Of a DNA stretch of 50,736 nt, positions 17,386 to 26,862 are shown piece by piece (position 1 is the first letter of the stretch; each line of letters starts with the position of its first letter). The translations under genes were made by a program, and so were the position numbers. The stretch is from positions 1 to 50,736 of the forward strand of contig CALBPF010000050.1 of the NCBI GenBank assembly GCA_937899105.1, in the 5' to 3' direction. Source of the stretch: an uncultured Flammeovirgaceae bacterium (lineage in GTDB: Bacteria; Bacteroidota; Bacteroidia; Cytophagales; Cyclobacteriaceae). Below the pieces are notes generated by a model. It saw only the letters and a program-made list of their open reading frames with translations, ran no database searches and was not told the DNA's origin.

Positions 17386-19326
17386 CTAGTACTCTTCAGT
17401 TAACCACATAAATTGATATGGTGATAATGTAACCGCTCCGCTTATTCCGTTGATATGTTCTTCTGTGTATTTATCATAGAGATTATCAATATTCAAACGA
17501 TTCTCAGCCACCCAATCAATAGGCAGCCACTGATCTGAGTCTTTAAAATTCGCAAGAGTCAATGTCACTTTATCACCTAGACGCCTTTCAAAAGCTAATA
17601 CGTGATCATTACCTGTATCTAAAATCCGGCATGAATTATGGTCCGCCCATTCCGGTGAAGATTTACGAGTTTGGATCATTTTTTTCAACGCTTTAAAAAT
17701 AATAGCTCTCGGGTTTCTCTCGTCTTTTAAATTTTCGAATTGCTTTTTCCAATCAATCTTTGGCCTGTGTAGCCATCTGTTGTCATCAGCTGTCTTATCA
17801 TCTTGTAAAAAGGAATAATCATTTTCCGTACCTGTTTCATCGCCGTAGTAAAGCATGGGGATCCCGCCGTACGATATGATTATAGCATGAAGTAGCAAAA
17901 TACGCTTAACAGCAAAGTCAATCTTATCAATATCATCCTCTTCGATAGCTTTTTCAAGCCCCGCTAGTGATGCAAGGGACCCTGAAATGCGAGCATCACC
18001 ATTTTTCGGGTTATACATAAAGGGCATACCGCTGGCAAAAGTCCCATCGAACCTGCCTGTGAAGAAGTTCACAATAAATTTTCTATGCTCGTGTGGATTA
18101 TAACCTGCTCTCCAAATGTCCTCGTCGCTGTATCCCAAGCCAATATCATCATGACAACGTACATAATTTATCCATGTAGCGCCATGTACTTTAAATGGCA
18201 TGGATTGCAGTCCATTAGTTAGCACCTTGCAATTATGGGTGGCAATACTATCCCAAAGCAGAGCCATCAGGGTAGCGTGATAGGCAATATCACACTCATT
18301 ACCGGCAATATTGCTGGTTCCGAAATACTTCACAATTTCGTCAGGAGCTACAATGGCCTCCGCCAATAAGGCGACCCCAGGCGCTACAATTTGAGTGCAG
18401 GCTTTATATATCTGTAATATGGTATGAGCTTCGGGAAGATTCTGACTTGTGGCGCCCAGTTTCTTCCAAACAAATGCCACCGCATCCAGGCGGAAAATAT
18501 CAATGCCCCAGTTGGCCTGAGTGAGCAGAATATTGATCATTTCAATCAACACCTGAGGATTACCGTAATTCAGATCCCACTGGTAGTCATTAAAAACGGT
18601 CATCACCCACTTGCCCATCTCTTCGGAAAAAGTGAAGTTCCCGGGTGAGCTTTCCGGAAAAACTTCGGGCAACGATCGCTCGAAAAGATCAGGTACCGTA
18701 CGGTCATTGAACATATAATAGTAATCCTGATATTTCGGATCACCCTTTTTCGCTAGTTGTGCCCACTCATGCTCCTCAGAGGTATGATTGATCACTAAGT
18801 CACACATAACATACATCTCGCGATTATGTGTTTCATGAACTACTTTATGAAAGTCATTATTAGAACCAAAGCGTTTATCAATCTTGAAATAGTCGCTTAC
18901 TGCATAACCACCATCATTTTTCTCTTTTGGCCCTTCCAAAAGTGGCATGAGGTGCAGCAAATTGATCCCAAGATCTTCCAGGTAATCCATCTTGGTCAAT
19001 AAACCCTTAAGGTCATCACTAAAGCGGTCTACATACAACATCATGCCCGTGACTTCATTTGAAAGAAACCATTGCCCATCCTGACGCTCGAGGTCTTTTA
19101 GTCTTAATCCTTCAGATCTGTTATTATATTGATTTGCTAAAACCGTAACAAGCTGCCCAAGAGCGCCTTCAAAAGAATGTTTGGAACCGTAGAGGTCCTG
19201 AAAACGCTGGTAGAGGCCTGAAAAATTAGTAGCTAAACGAAATACAAAATCCTCATCTTGCCTAATGGCGGAAGGCAGATCGTTAATAATTTCCTTGAGT
19301 AGATTATGCGCTTTAGGATTGAACAT
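17386..19326 (-). CDS. Amylosucrase-family GH13 enzyme (amylosucrase or sucrose hydrolase)
   Basis: A 646-residue protein with the whole length and order of the amylosucrase group of GH13: a helical N-terminal domain, then 'LGINLLHLMPLLEGP', 'NDGGYAVSDY', 'CDLVINHTSEEHEW', 'IFRLDAVAFVWKKLG' (nucleophile Asp near 280), 'LLAEAIVAPDEIVKYFG' (acid/base Glu near 322), 'RCHDDIGLGYSDED' (Asp near 393), 'GMPFMYNPKNGDARISG', and the C-terminal 'LSPYQFMWL'. Members use sucrose as glucosyl donor to build alpha-1,4-glucan, or hydrolyse it. Sequence alone does not separate these. The start was set at ATG 19326 (MFNPKAHNLL), not the TTG two codons upstream. It overlaps the glpD stop by 14 bases, indicating translational coupling with glpD. 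Confidence 0.88.
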   Translation of the reverse strand: MFNPKAHNLLKEIINDLPSAIRQDEDFVFRLATNFSGLYQRFQDLYGSKHSFEGALGQLVTVLANQYNNRSEGLRLKDLERQDGQWFLSNEVTGMMLYVDRFSDDLKGLLTKMDYLEDLGINLLHLMPLLEGPKEKNDGGYAVSDYFKIDKRFGSNNDFHKVVHETHNREMYVMCDLVINHTSEEHEWAQLAKKGDPKYQDYYYMFNDRTVPDLFERSLPEVFPESSPGNFTFSEEMGKWVMTVFNDYQWDLNYGNPQVLIEMINILLTQANWGIDIFRLDAVAFVWKKLGATSQNLPEAHTILQIYKACTQIVAPGVALLAEAIVAPDEIVKYFGTSNIAGNECDIAYHATLMALLWDSIATHNCKVLTNGLQSMPFKVHGATWINYVRCHDDIGLGYSDEDIWRAGYNPHEHRKFIVNFFTGRFDGTFASGMPFMYNPKNGDARISGSLASLAGLEKAIEEDDIDKIDFAVKRILLLHAIIISYGGIPMLYYGDETGTENDYSFLQDDKTADDNRWLHRPKIDWKKQFENLKDERNPRAIIFKALKKMIQTRKSSPEWADHNSCRILDTGNDHVLAFERRLGDKVTLTLANFKDSDQWLPIDWVAENRLNIDNLYDKYTEEHINGISGAVTLSPYQFMWLTEEY

Positions 19327-20974
19327 TTTCAAACTTCGAAACGTCCAGGATCTCTTGCTGTAAGAGATCCAGTTCTTTGTTCTTTACAGCCTCCGACCAT
19401 CCGAATTTATTGGCCATATAATCTGCTACGGTATCTTGTAAATACTTGACACTGTCAATATCAAAATATAATCTACCCGTACGCCTGATAAAAAAGTCCC
19501 TAAGATTGTATACCATTTCATTTTGAATATCAAACTCACACTCAGCCTTTATGAAACGTTCATAAATGTTATGGTCTTCCAGGCTATCATAAATAGCAAG
19601 AATACTATCTGCCTGCTTGCCATAGTTGCTTACCAGATAAAAAGCCACGTATTCGTCAAAACCATATTGCTGTAATCTTTTTTCCAATGAGCATTTGAAA
19701 ACCTTCACTTCTTTTGCCCCTGAAAATACACCTCCTGTAAGAGCAATTTTGTGGGTGGTACAAGATGACAATGAGGTCTCAGGATGAGACATTTTAAGCT
19801 ACTTAACCACTACATCAACTATTTTTTCAGCCATTTTACGGAAGCCGGTAAGTTTACCACCTGCTATGGACAACAAACCTGTTTCTGATTCGAATATCTC
19901 ATCCTTACGCGAAATTTCAGAAGCGGACTTACCTTCCTCATGGATCAATGGTCTTACACCTGCCCAACTTGAGACTACGTCTTTTATTTTTAAATTGATG
20001 GAGGGGAATGCGCTATTAGCAGCGTCCAGAAGATAATTAATGTCCTGAGTGTTTGTGAGTATGCGATTCTTATCTCCAGTGTAATCTGTGTCTGTTGTTC
20101 CTATATAGGTGATCAGGCCGCGAGGAATGGCGAATATCATGCGTCCATCAGGTACATCAAAATAGATAGCCTGTCTAAGAGGGAATTTAGACTTAGGAAC
20201 AACAATATGAACCCCCTTTGTTAGGTGTAATCGCTTGCCACTCAAGGAATGGTTTTTATCTCTTAGCTCATCTACCCATGGGCCCGCAGCGCTGGTAACA
20301 TATTTTGCTTTTATTTCAAAGTCTTTCTCAGCAAGGTGATCCATGGCTTTGACACCGGCAACCTTCCCATTGTCATAGATAAAATCGATAGCTGAAACAT
20401 AATTGAGGCAGTCGGCCCCATGTTGTATGGCGGTCTTGATAACTTCAATGGTTAGTCTGGCATCATCTGTTCGATACTCGGCATATATACCTCCGCCTTC
20501 CAATACACTTTCGTCAAGCAAGGGCTCTTTCTCAAACGCTTCCTCCTTGCTTAGCATCTTTCGTTGATCTGCACTCTCCACACCCGCCAATACGTCATAA
20601 ACCATAAGGCCCACACTCGTGGTAAATTTCCCGAAAGTACCATCTTTAATGAGCGGTAGCAGCATGCGCTCAGAGGGAACCAAGTGCGGTGCATTCTTAT
20701 GAACAATCGCCCGTTCTCGCCCTACCTCACGCACCAGGGCTATCTCAAATTGCTTCAAGTATCGAAGCCCCCCATGGATCAATTTTGTAGATCTACTGCT
20801 CGTACCTGAAGCGAAATCATCGCGTTCCACCAACGCCGTTTTCAACCCACGGGACGCAGCGTCCAGGGCAATTCCTGCCCCGGTTATGCCTCCACCTATG
20901 ACGAGCAGGTCAAATTCTGTAATCTTTAGTTGTTCGACCGAATGTTATCTTTCTAATGCTGATAATTTGCTCAT
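19313..20974 (-). pseudogene. glpD: Aerobic glycerol-3-phosphate dehydrogenase gene with two in-frame stops
   Basis: From the ATG at 20974, 12 bases after glpK, the frame reads MSKLSALER, then TAA at 20947-20945, then [24 protein letters not shown] with the FAD-binding loop at codons 27-34, and on through the FAD oxidoreductase domain ('[18 protein letters not shown]', '[12 protein letters not shown]', '[14 protein letters not shown]', '[13 protein letters not shown]'). A TAG at 19801-19799 (codon 392) follows 'VVDVVVK', after which the same frame continues into the C-terminal domain ('KIALTGGVFSGAKEVK', 'YGFDEYVAFYLVSNYGKQAD'). Total length would be 553 residues, normal for GlpD. There is no frameshift, so two substitutions broke it. 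The first stop separates every good start from the FAD loop, so no functional product is expected without readthrough. The enzyme would oxidise glycerol 3-phosphate to dihydroxyacetone phosphate at the membrane. Confidence 0.88.
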
Positions 20975-20986
20975 TCTTCACTATTC

Positions 20987-22468
20987 CTACTCAATCCAAT
21001 TCATTGTTCTCTTTACCGCTTTATTCCAATTACCGTATAACTCATCACGGTCATTCTTAACCATTTCCGGCGTAAATTCTCTTTCAATTTTTTGTACCTC
21101 CTTCAAATCTTCTAATTCCCAAATACCCGCTCCTATTCCGGCCATGTAAGCGGCCCCTTGAGCCGTAGATTCTGTCACTTCCGGCCTTAGCACGGGTACA
21201 CCCAGAATATTTGATTGGAACTGCATTAAATAGTTATTGGCTACCGCGCCACCATCCACCTTGAGAGACCGGAGATCAGCGCCAGAGTCCTTTTGCATCG
21301 CCTCAAGAATGTCCCGGGTTTGGTAAGCCAAAGAATCTAATGTGGCCTTAGCAAAATGATTTTCATTAGAATCTCTTGTCAGACCAAATATTGCACCCCT
21401 TGCGTACATATCCCAGTATGGAGCGCCAAGACCTGCAAAGGCGGGTACCACGACCACGTCATGAGAATCCCTGACAGCTTCCGCCATGGCTTCAGTATCA
21501 GAAGCATTTTCAATCAATTTGAGACCGTCTCTCAGCCATTGAATGGCCGCACCAGCGATGAAAATACTTCCTTCCAATGCGTAATTGACAGTGCCATTAA
21601 TACCATAGGCAATCGTAGTTAACAAGCCATTCTCAGAGAGCTGCAACTCCGTCCCTGTATTCATTAGCATAAAACATCCCGTGCCATAGGTATTCTTTGC
21701 GGTACCTTTCTCAAAACAAGTTTGACCAAATAATGCAGCTTGTTGATCTCCTGCTATGCCGGTTATGGGGATCTTATGCCCGTCATACTCCCAATGACCA
21801 AAATGACTTACACTTTCCTGCACCTTGGGTAACATCTCCCTTGGGATGTCTAACACATTGAGAATCTTATCATCCCAATCCAGTTTAGATATATCGAATA
21901 GTAATGTACGAGATGCATTGGTGTATTCTGTAACGTGCTCTTTTTGTCCTGTTAGCTTGTACACTAACCATGAATCCACCGTTCCGAATACCAAATCACC
22001 ACTTTTGGCCTTGGTTCGGTCGGCATCTACTTCATCGAGCAGCCATTTAACTTTAGTTCCTGAAAAATAGGCATCTATGACAAGTCCGGTGGTTTGTTTG
22101 ACATGATCCTCATAGCCTGCTTTTTTTAAGTGGTCGCACATACCACTAGTCCGTTTGTCCTGCCAGACAATAGCCTTATGAGCCGGTTCGCCACTGGTCT
22201 TATCCCATAAAATAGCCGTCTCCCTTTGATTAGTGATGCCCAGCGCGGCTATTTCACCTCCGTTAACCTTATTCTTTCTTATCAAGTCCTGTAATACCTT
22301 TTCCTGGGTGGTCCATATCTCGTTAGCATCATGTTCTACCCATCCCGGTTTAGGAAAAAACTGCGTAAACTCCTGCTGTTCAACCGCCAGGAGCTTGCCG
22401 TCCGTATCAAATAAAACAGCCCTTGAACTGGTGGTTCCCTGATCCAGTGCTATAATATATTTACTCAT
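20987..22468 (-). CDS. glpK: Glycerol kinase
   Basis: GlpK phosphorylates glycerol with ATP to glycerol 3-phosphate. The 493-residue protein has the standard FGGY-kinase length and motifs: '[16 protein letters not shown]' at the N-terminus, '[12 protein letters not shown]', '[12 protein letters not shown]', '[16 protein letters not shown]', '[14 protein letters not shown]', '[17 protein letters not shown]' and '[17 protein letters not shown]', plus '[16 protein letters not shown]'. All catalytic regions look intact. The start ATG 22468 overlaps the glpF stop by 8 bases, and glpD follows after 12 bases. The operon arrangement supports glycerol entry by GlpF and trapping by GlpK. With glpD broken, glycerol 3-phosphate would have to be used by another dehydrogenase or go to lipid synthesis. 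Regulation is presumably through the operator upstream of the symporter gene. Confidence 0.96.
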   Translation of the reverse strand: MSKYIIALDQGTTSSRAVLFDTDGKLLAVEQQEFTQFFPKPGWVEHDANEIWTTQEKVLQDLIRKNKVNGGEIAALGITNQRETAILWDKTSGEPAHKAIVWQDKRTSGMCDHLKKAGYEDHVKQTTGLVIDAYFSGTKVKWLLDEVDADRTKAKSGDLVFGTVDSWLVYKLTGQKEHVTEYTNASRTLLFDISKLDWDDKILNVLDIPREMLPKVQESVSHFGHWEYDGHKIPITGIAGDQQAALFGQTCFEKGTAKNTYGTGCFMLMNTGTELQLSENGLLTTIAYGINGTVNYALEGSIFIAGAAIQWLRDGLKLIENASDTEAMAEAVRDSHDVVVVPAFAGLGAPYWDMYARGAIFGLTRDSNENHFAKATLDSLAYQTRDILEAMQKDSGADLRSLKVDGGAVANNYLMQFQSNILGVPVLRPEVTESTAQGAAYMAGIGAGIWELEDLKEVQKIEREFTPEMVKNDRDELYGNWNKAVKRTMNWIE

Positions 22469-23264
22469 TTTCAGAATGTTTTGATTCCCTGATCACAGCA
22501 ATGGCAACAGCCACTATGGCAATGCCTATGACAACGTAGTGCTGGATCTGATAATCTTGTTTGTAAAAAATTTGATAAAGGGAAGCGCCCAAAAAACCTC
22601 CTAACACGGGAGCTACCACCGGTATCCAGGCATATCCCCAGTCCGACTTTCCTTTACCCGGTATAGGAAGTAAGAAATGAGCAATACGCGGTCCTAAATC
22701 ACGAGCCGGGTTGATGGCATAGCCAGTGGTTCCTCCTAAGCCCATCCCAATTACAAAAATAAGCCCACCAACCACAAGAGGGTTTAAGCCTTCTGTAAAT
22801 GTGTTCGCTCCAATAAAAAGTAAACCCAGAATAAGGACAGCAGTAGCTATCATTTCACTAACGAAATTTGCTGCTGTAGTTCTTATGGCCGGAGCCGTAG
22901 AAAATACGGCTAATTTAATTGCCTTGTCCTGGGTTTTCCTCCAATGGGGAAGATAGTGCAGCCATACAATTACTGCTCCGGTAAGTGCTCCAAAAATTTG
23001 TGCTAATATGTACCCTGGAACTTGCGACCAGGGAAATTGACCTATGTAGGCCAGACTTATTGTAACAGCCGGATTAATATGGGCGCCACTAACACCCCCC
23101 ACTGCATAAATAGCCATTGTTACGGCCAGGCCCCACGCTGTAGTGATAACAAGCCAACCTGAGTTAAAACCTTTACTTTCTGTAAGAAGTACACCAGCTA
23201 CTACCCCACCGCCCAAAATGATGAGTATCATAGTACCTAAAAATTCTCCTAAATAGATGCTCAT
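22461..23264 (-). CDS. glpF: Glycerol facilitator (aquaglyceroporin, MIP family)
   Basis: A 267-residue inner-membrane channel with six transmembrane helices. It has the two Asn-Pro-Ala pore motifs: '[11 protein letters not shown]' near residue 65 and '[13 protein letters not shown]' near 183. The Asp after the second NPA-Arg is the residue that distinguishes glycerol-conducting GlpF channels from water channels. The start is ATG 23264, one base after the symporter stop; the stop overlaps glpK by 8 bases. It lets glycerol diffuse into the cytoplasm, where GlpK traps it. It is in the same transcription unit as the sugar symporter, so glycerol and sugar uptake are likely induced together. Confidence 0.94.
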   Translation of the reverse strand: MSIYLGEFLGTMILIILGGGVVAGVLLTESKGFNSGWLVITTAWGLAVTMAIYAVGGVSGAHINPAVTISLAYIGQFPWSQVPGYILAQIFGALTGAVIVWLHYLPHWRKTQDKAIKLAVFSTAPAIRTTAANFVSEMIATAVLILGLLFIGANTFTEGLNPLVVGGLIFVIGMGLGGTTGYAINPARDLGPRIAHFLLPIPGKGKSDWGYAWIPVVAPVLGGFLGASLYQIFYKQDYQIQHYVVIGIAIVAVAIAVIRESKHSENE

Positions 23265-23265
23265 C

Positions 23266-24960
23266 TTACCAGTACCAAATAACTATAATTGCTGTAAGGA
23301 TCAGCAGTAATACTGATAGTATCCGATAGTTTTTAAACCACGGAGCGCCTTCTAGATCCTTTGTCTCCGCCGTATACAAAGATGTAGTCCATATAAGCCC
23401 TTCTGTCTTTTCAGGGCTTGGAGCTGCGGATAGGTTGCTTATCACTATATTCGCCAATGCACATAATATCATTAGAATGGGTACCTGTAATAAGAAATGT
23501 ACTTTTGTCCATTCGGGAGGCGCTTCAGTAAAATATTTAAGAATCACAAAGACGATAACCAGGCCATATCCAAAAAGGAAACTGTAAAAGGCTCCATTTC
23601 CGTTTGCTCTTTTATAAAATAAGCCTACCAGGAATACTGCTACAATTGGCGGGGCAATGTAACCCAGTACCACTTGCAAGTATTCCCATACCGAGCTGAA
23701 CGTTTCGATCAAAGGCGCCCAGGCCGCGGCAAGAATCACTAAAATCACTGTTGCTATTTGACCTGCCCGTACCAAGGACTTACTTCCGATATTTGGATTA
23801 ATCTTAGAAACAAAGTCCATAGTGATCAAGGTAGAAGCGGAGTTTAGTGTAGCCGAAATACTTGAAGACATAGCTGCCAGTAATCCCGCTATAACGAGGC
23901 CAAGGACACCTGTAGGCAATAATTTATAGATCAAAACAGGATATGTCATATTGGGACAATCGCTCAAATTAGAACATAATACCTCCTGGCCATTACGATC
24001 AAAGGTGTAGTTAATGAAAGAAATATCCAGATCTGAGAACAATACAATGGCTACCACTCCCGGAAGCACCATGAAGAAAAGGACAGGAAGCTTCAAAAGA
24101 CCGGCAAAAATGGCTCCCCATCGACCATGATCTAGGTCCTTTGCCGATAGAACACGCTGCACCATAAACTGGTTATTTGCCCAAAAGTAAAAACCTAATA
24201 GCGGCACACCAAACAACAAACCTGTCCAGGGCAAATGAGAATCATCAGCCGGCCGAACAAGGCTCATAATCTGGTCAGGGGTCTTATCAAGAGCTCCACT
24301 GTCTTTCATGGAATTCAGGCCATTGATCATACCTTCCCACCCTCCTACTTCTGAAAAACAGAAATAAGTCAAAAGAATTGAGCCAAAAACCAGTAATACT
24401 GCTTGAATGACCTCAGTATGTACCACAGAAGATAATCCACCAGGTATGGTATAAGCCGCTGCAGCAAAGGCCAGAAATGAGATAATTATCCAGGAATCTA
24501 CTTCAGGAAATATTATCTTAAGAATGAGATTACCCGCGTAAAGACCGGAAGCGGTATCAATAATCACATTTCCAACAATAGTGATTCCTGAGAAAAGGTA
24601 CCTTGAACGAGAATCATACCTTCGCTCAATAAACTCAGGCATGGTATAGACCTTAGACCTTAGATAAAAGGGAAGGAAAAATATAGCAAAAAACACAAGT
24701 ACAACAGCGGCCATCCACTCGTAGTTATACACCGATACATTGGTTTGATAGGCATCTGCCGTAAGGCCAATGAGTGTGTTACTTCCTATATTTGCGGCAA
24801 ATAAGGATATTCCGACAATGGGCCATGTCATATCCCTGCCTGCCAGAAAATAGTCTTCCGAATTCTCTTGTTTACCCTTTCTGATACCGTACCAAACGAT
24901 ACCAATCAGATAAACAATGATGATGATAAAGTCTATAGCATTTAGACCGATACTTTCCAT
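23266..24960 (-). CDS. Sodium/solute symporter, SSS (SGLT-like) family
   Basis: A 564-residue inner-membrane protein with about 14 hydrophobic segments and the SSS/SGLT landmarks: 'FLAGRDMTWPIVGISLFAANIG' near residue 38 (read in two pieces), 'TMPEFIERRYDSRSRYLF', 'YTIPGGLSSVVHTEV', and 'AALLSAALNSASTL'-like 'MSSSISATLNSASTLITMDF' near residue 365. Members couple sodium to import of sugars such as glucose or galactose; the exact substrate cannot be read from sequence. It is the first gene of the operon leading into glpF, glpK, glpD, the sucrose-active enzyme, the glucosidase and the kinase. The gap upstream holds the shared LacI-type operator, 135 bases from the start codon. It probably imports glucose or disaccharides released or delivered by the SusCD system. 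Confidence 0.9.
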   Translation of the reverse strand: MESIGLNAIDFIIIIVYLIGIVWYGIRKGKQENSEDYFLAGRDMTWPIVGISLFAANIGSNTLIGLTADAYQTNVSVYNYEWMAAVVLVFFAIFFLPFYLRSKVYTMPEFIERRYDSRSRYLFSGITIVGNVIIDTASGLYAGNLILKIIFPEVDSWIIISFLAFAAAAYTIPGGLSSVVHTEVIQAVLLVFGSILLTYFCFSEVGGWEGMINGLNSMKDSGALDKTPDQIMSLVRPADDSHLPWTGLLFGVPLLGFYFWANNQFMVQRVLSAKDLDHGRWGAIFAGLLKLPVLFFMVLPGVVAIVLFSDLDISFINYTFDRNGQEVLCSNLSDCPNMTYPVLIYKLLPTGVLGLVIAGLLAAMSSSISATLNSASTLITMDFVSKINPNIGSKSLVRAGQIATVILVILAAAWAPLIETFSSVWEYLQVVLGYIAPPIVAVFLVGLFYKRANGNGAFYSFLFGYGLVIVFVILKYFTEAPPEWTKVHFLLQVPILMILCALANIVISNLSAAPSPEKTEGLIWTTSLYTAETKDLEGAPWFKNYRILSVLLLILTAIIVIWYW

Positions 24961-25094
24961 AAAGTTTAGGTTAGGTTGATGGTTTTAGGGTGACGCATGC
25001 CGTTCAAGCAGATATGCTTAAAAACCGAAGGATTCATCCTCTAATGATACTAAGAATGGCCTGCTTTTCATAGCATAAAACGTGATTTGAAGGA

Positions 25095-25108
25095 TGTAAA
25101 CGGTTACA
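25095..25108. promoter_or_regulatory. LacI-family-type operator upstream of the symporter-glp operon
   Basis: TGTAAACGGTTACA is the exact reverse complement of the site at 12249-12262 and lies 135 bases before the symporter start, within the 276-base gap after trehalase. Two matching 14-base near-palindromes before two alpha-glucoside transcription units argue for one regulator. Which protein binds is not known; the LacI-family gene at 47431 is the nearest candidate. Confidence 0.65.
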
Positions 25109-25236
25109 GCCGAAAGCTTCGAGCTAAGAGCTTCAACCCTCAAGCTGCATGTTACAGGCTAGCGCATTAGGAATAATCTTTCTAATTGAATTACAGAGCT
25201 TATTTGATATTTGTGTTTACATCTTTTGGATTCCGA

Positions 25237-26862
25237 CTACTCGGTCATTTCCTCAACAACAGCTTTTTCGTCAAGGATTTTTTGAAGTGCAAGCGCTACT
25301 CCATTTGTCCAGCCAAAACCATCTTGCAGAGGGTATTCGCCACCACCAGCGAGTAGTTCTGTATTTATAACATCATACTTCTCCATCATTTTACCTGTGG
25401 TCTTGTACACCGTACTATTTCTTGCTACCCATTTTGTGGCGGCCTCATTACCCACTTCACCTTGTCCGTAGTTATAGAACGCATTAATAGTGATCCATTG
25501 TAAAGGGGCCCAGCCATTAGGAAAATCCCACTGTTGCCCTGTTTCATTAAGGGTGGTAACAAAACCGCCGGCTTTCAAAAAATCAGCAGATAGTCTTTCT
25601 AGAGTTAATTTAGCCTGTCCTTTAGTTGCTATCTTAAAATACAACGGGTAAGCAGCGGCTAAAGAGAGTACTCCGGTCTTTTTCCCTGCAATAAAGTCAT
25701 AGTCTACGAAAAACTTGTCTTCTTCATCCCATAGATATTTCAAAATTGCCTGCTTGCGTCGATCTGCTTTATCTAAAAATACCTGGGCCTGTTCTAAATC
25801 ATCTTTCCAATTATATCCTTGCGCTATTTTCAGTTCAAGAAAATAGAGCAGTGAGTTAAGGTCGACGGGTATTATGTCTGTTGTGTGAATGGTTGACAGG
25901 CGTTGCCCATCTGCAAACCAACGACTGGTATAGTCCCATCCTGATTCTGCACCTGCTCTCAAGTCACGGTACATTTTAATTTGTGCGTCTCCCGACAGCT
26001 CCTCGGCAAGCTCGTAATCTTCTTTAAACGACTCCGGACGAGGAGAAGCATAATTGTCCCAATAGCGATTTAAAGCGCTTCCATCTTCCATTCTTACCAC
26101 GCGTTTTACCGCATTGGTTTCGTTCGACAGGGTTTCACTTCCTGACATCCAAAACTCATATTCGCTCTCAAGATAAGGCAGGTAAGAAATGAAAAGATCG
26201 CGATCCTCTTGAGCCAATCGGTCAACCATCAAAGCATAGAACGGTGGCTGGGATCTGCCGTTGTAGTAATTTCTATTACCGTTAGGAATAAAACTCAATG
26301 TATCAATCAAATACGAAAAGTTATCTACCATATTCTTTGCCATGGACTCTTGCCCTGAAACCATGAGGCCCTCCATAGTAAAATAGCTGTCCCAATAATA
26401 GATCTCACGAAAGCGACCACCCGGAACAATGTAATCACCAGGCAGTGATATTAGGGAAGACAACTCATTAGTTTGATCGGGTGTTCTGGTAAGAACCGGC
26501 CAAAGGCTTACAATATGATCTCTCATGGTTTTCGAAGTATCGGAAACAAAACCTGTTGTCGGGTTGACCGGCATTTCAAAGTTGGCCTCTACAAACTCCT
26601 TAAGGTTAAACCCGTCGTTACTCTTTTGATCAATGTATCTGGCATTGATATCAATTAAAGGCTGTTTAGGGGTGCAATCCACAAATGTCTTGGAATCCGG
26701 AAAGATGGCGGCTAGCTGAACATCTTTAAAAAGTTGGGAGGAGTAATAATCAAAATCCGTATTCTTATCCTCAACCTGGAGTGAACAACTCCATAGTATG
26801 GACAGTAAAGCGAAAGTAAGCGCAAATGTTAATCTATTTGCTTGAAATCTCTTGTTCCTCAT
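25237..26862 (-). CDS. treA: Trehalase lipoprotein (GH37)
   Basis: A 541-residue trehalase that splits trehalose into two glucose molecules. Both trehalase signatures are present: 'PGGRFREIYYWDSYF' near residue 150 and 'QWDFPNGWAPLQW' near residue 443. The N-terminus has a lipoprotein signal peptide with cysteine 26 in the lipobox (LSILWSC), so the mature enzyme is anchored in a membrane and acts outside the cytoplasm. ATG 26862 overlaps the preceding gene by 29 bases, indicating coupling. It is the last gene of the susC operon. A 276-base gap with the operator for the next operon follows. Glucose it releases would be taken up by the adjacent symporter and phosphorylated by the ROK kinase. 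Length and motifs are complete. Confidence 0.94.
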   Translation of the reverse strand: MRNKRFQANRLTFALTFALLSILWSCSLQVEDKNTDFDYYSSQLFKDVQLAAIFPDSKTFVDCTPKQPLIDINARYIDQKSNDGFNLKEFVEANFEMPVNPTTGFVSDTSKTMRDHIVSLWPVLTRTPDQTNELSSLISLPGDYIVPGGRFREIYYWDSYFTMEGLMVSGQESMAKNMVDNFSYLIDTLSFIPNGNRNYYNGRSQPPFYALMVDRLAQEDRDLFISYLPYLESEYEFWMSGSETLSNETNAVKRVVRMEDGSALNRYWDNYASPRPESFKEDYELAEELSGDAQIKMYRDLRAGAESGWDYTSRWFADGQRLSTIHTTDIIPVDLNSLLYFLELKIAQGYNWKDDLEQAQVFLDKADRRKQAILKYLWDEEDKFFVDYDFIAGKKTGVLSLAAAYPLYFKIATKGQAKLTLERLSADFLKAGGFVTTLNETGQQWDFPNGWAPLQWITINAFYNYGQGEVGNEAATKWVARNSTVYKTTGKMMEKYDVINTELLAGGGEYPLQDGFGWTNGVALALQKILDEKAVVEEMTE

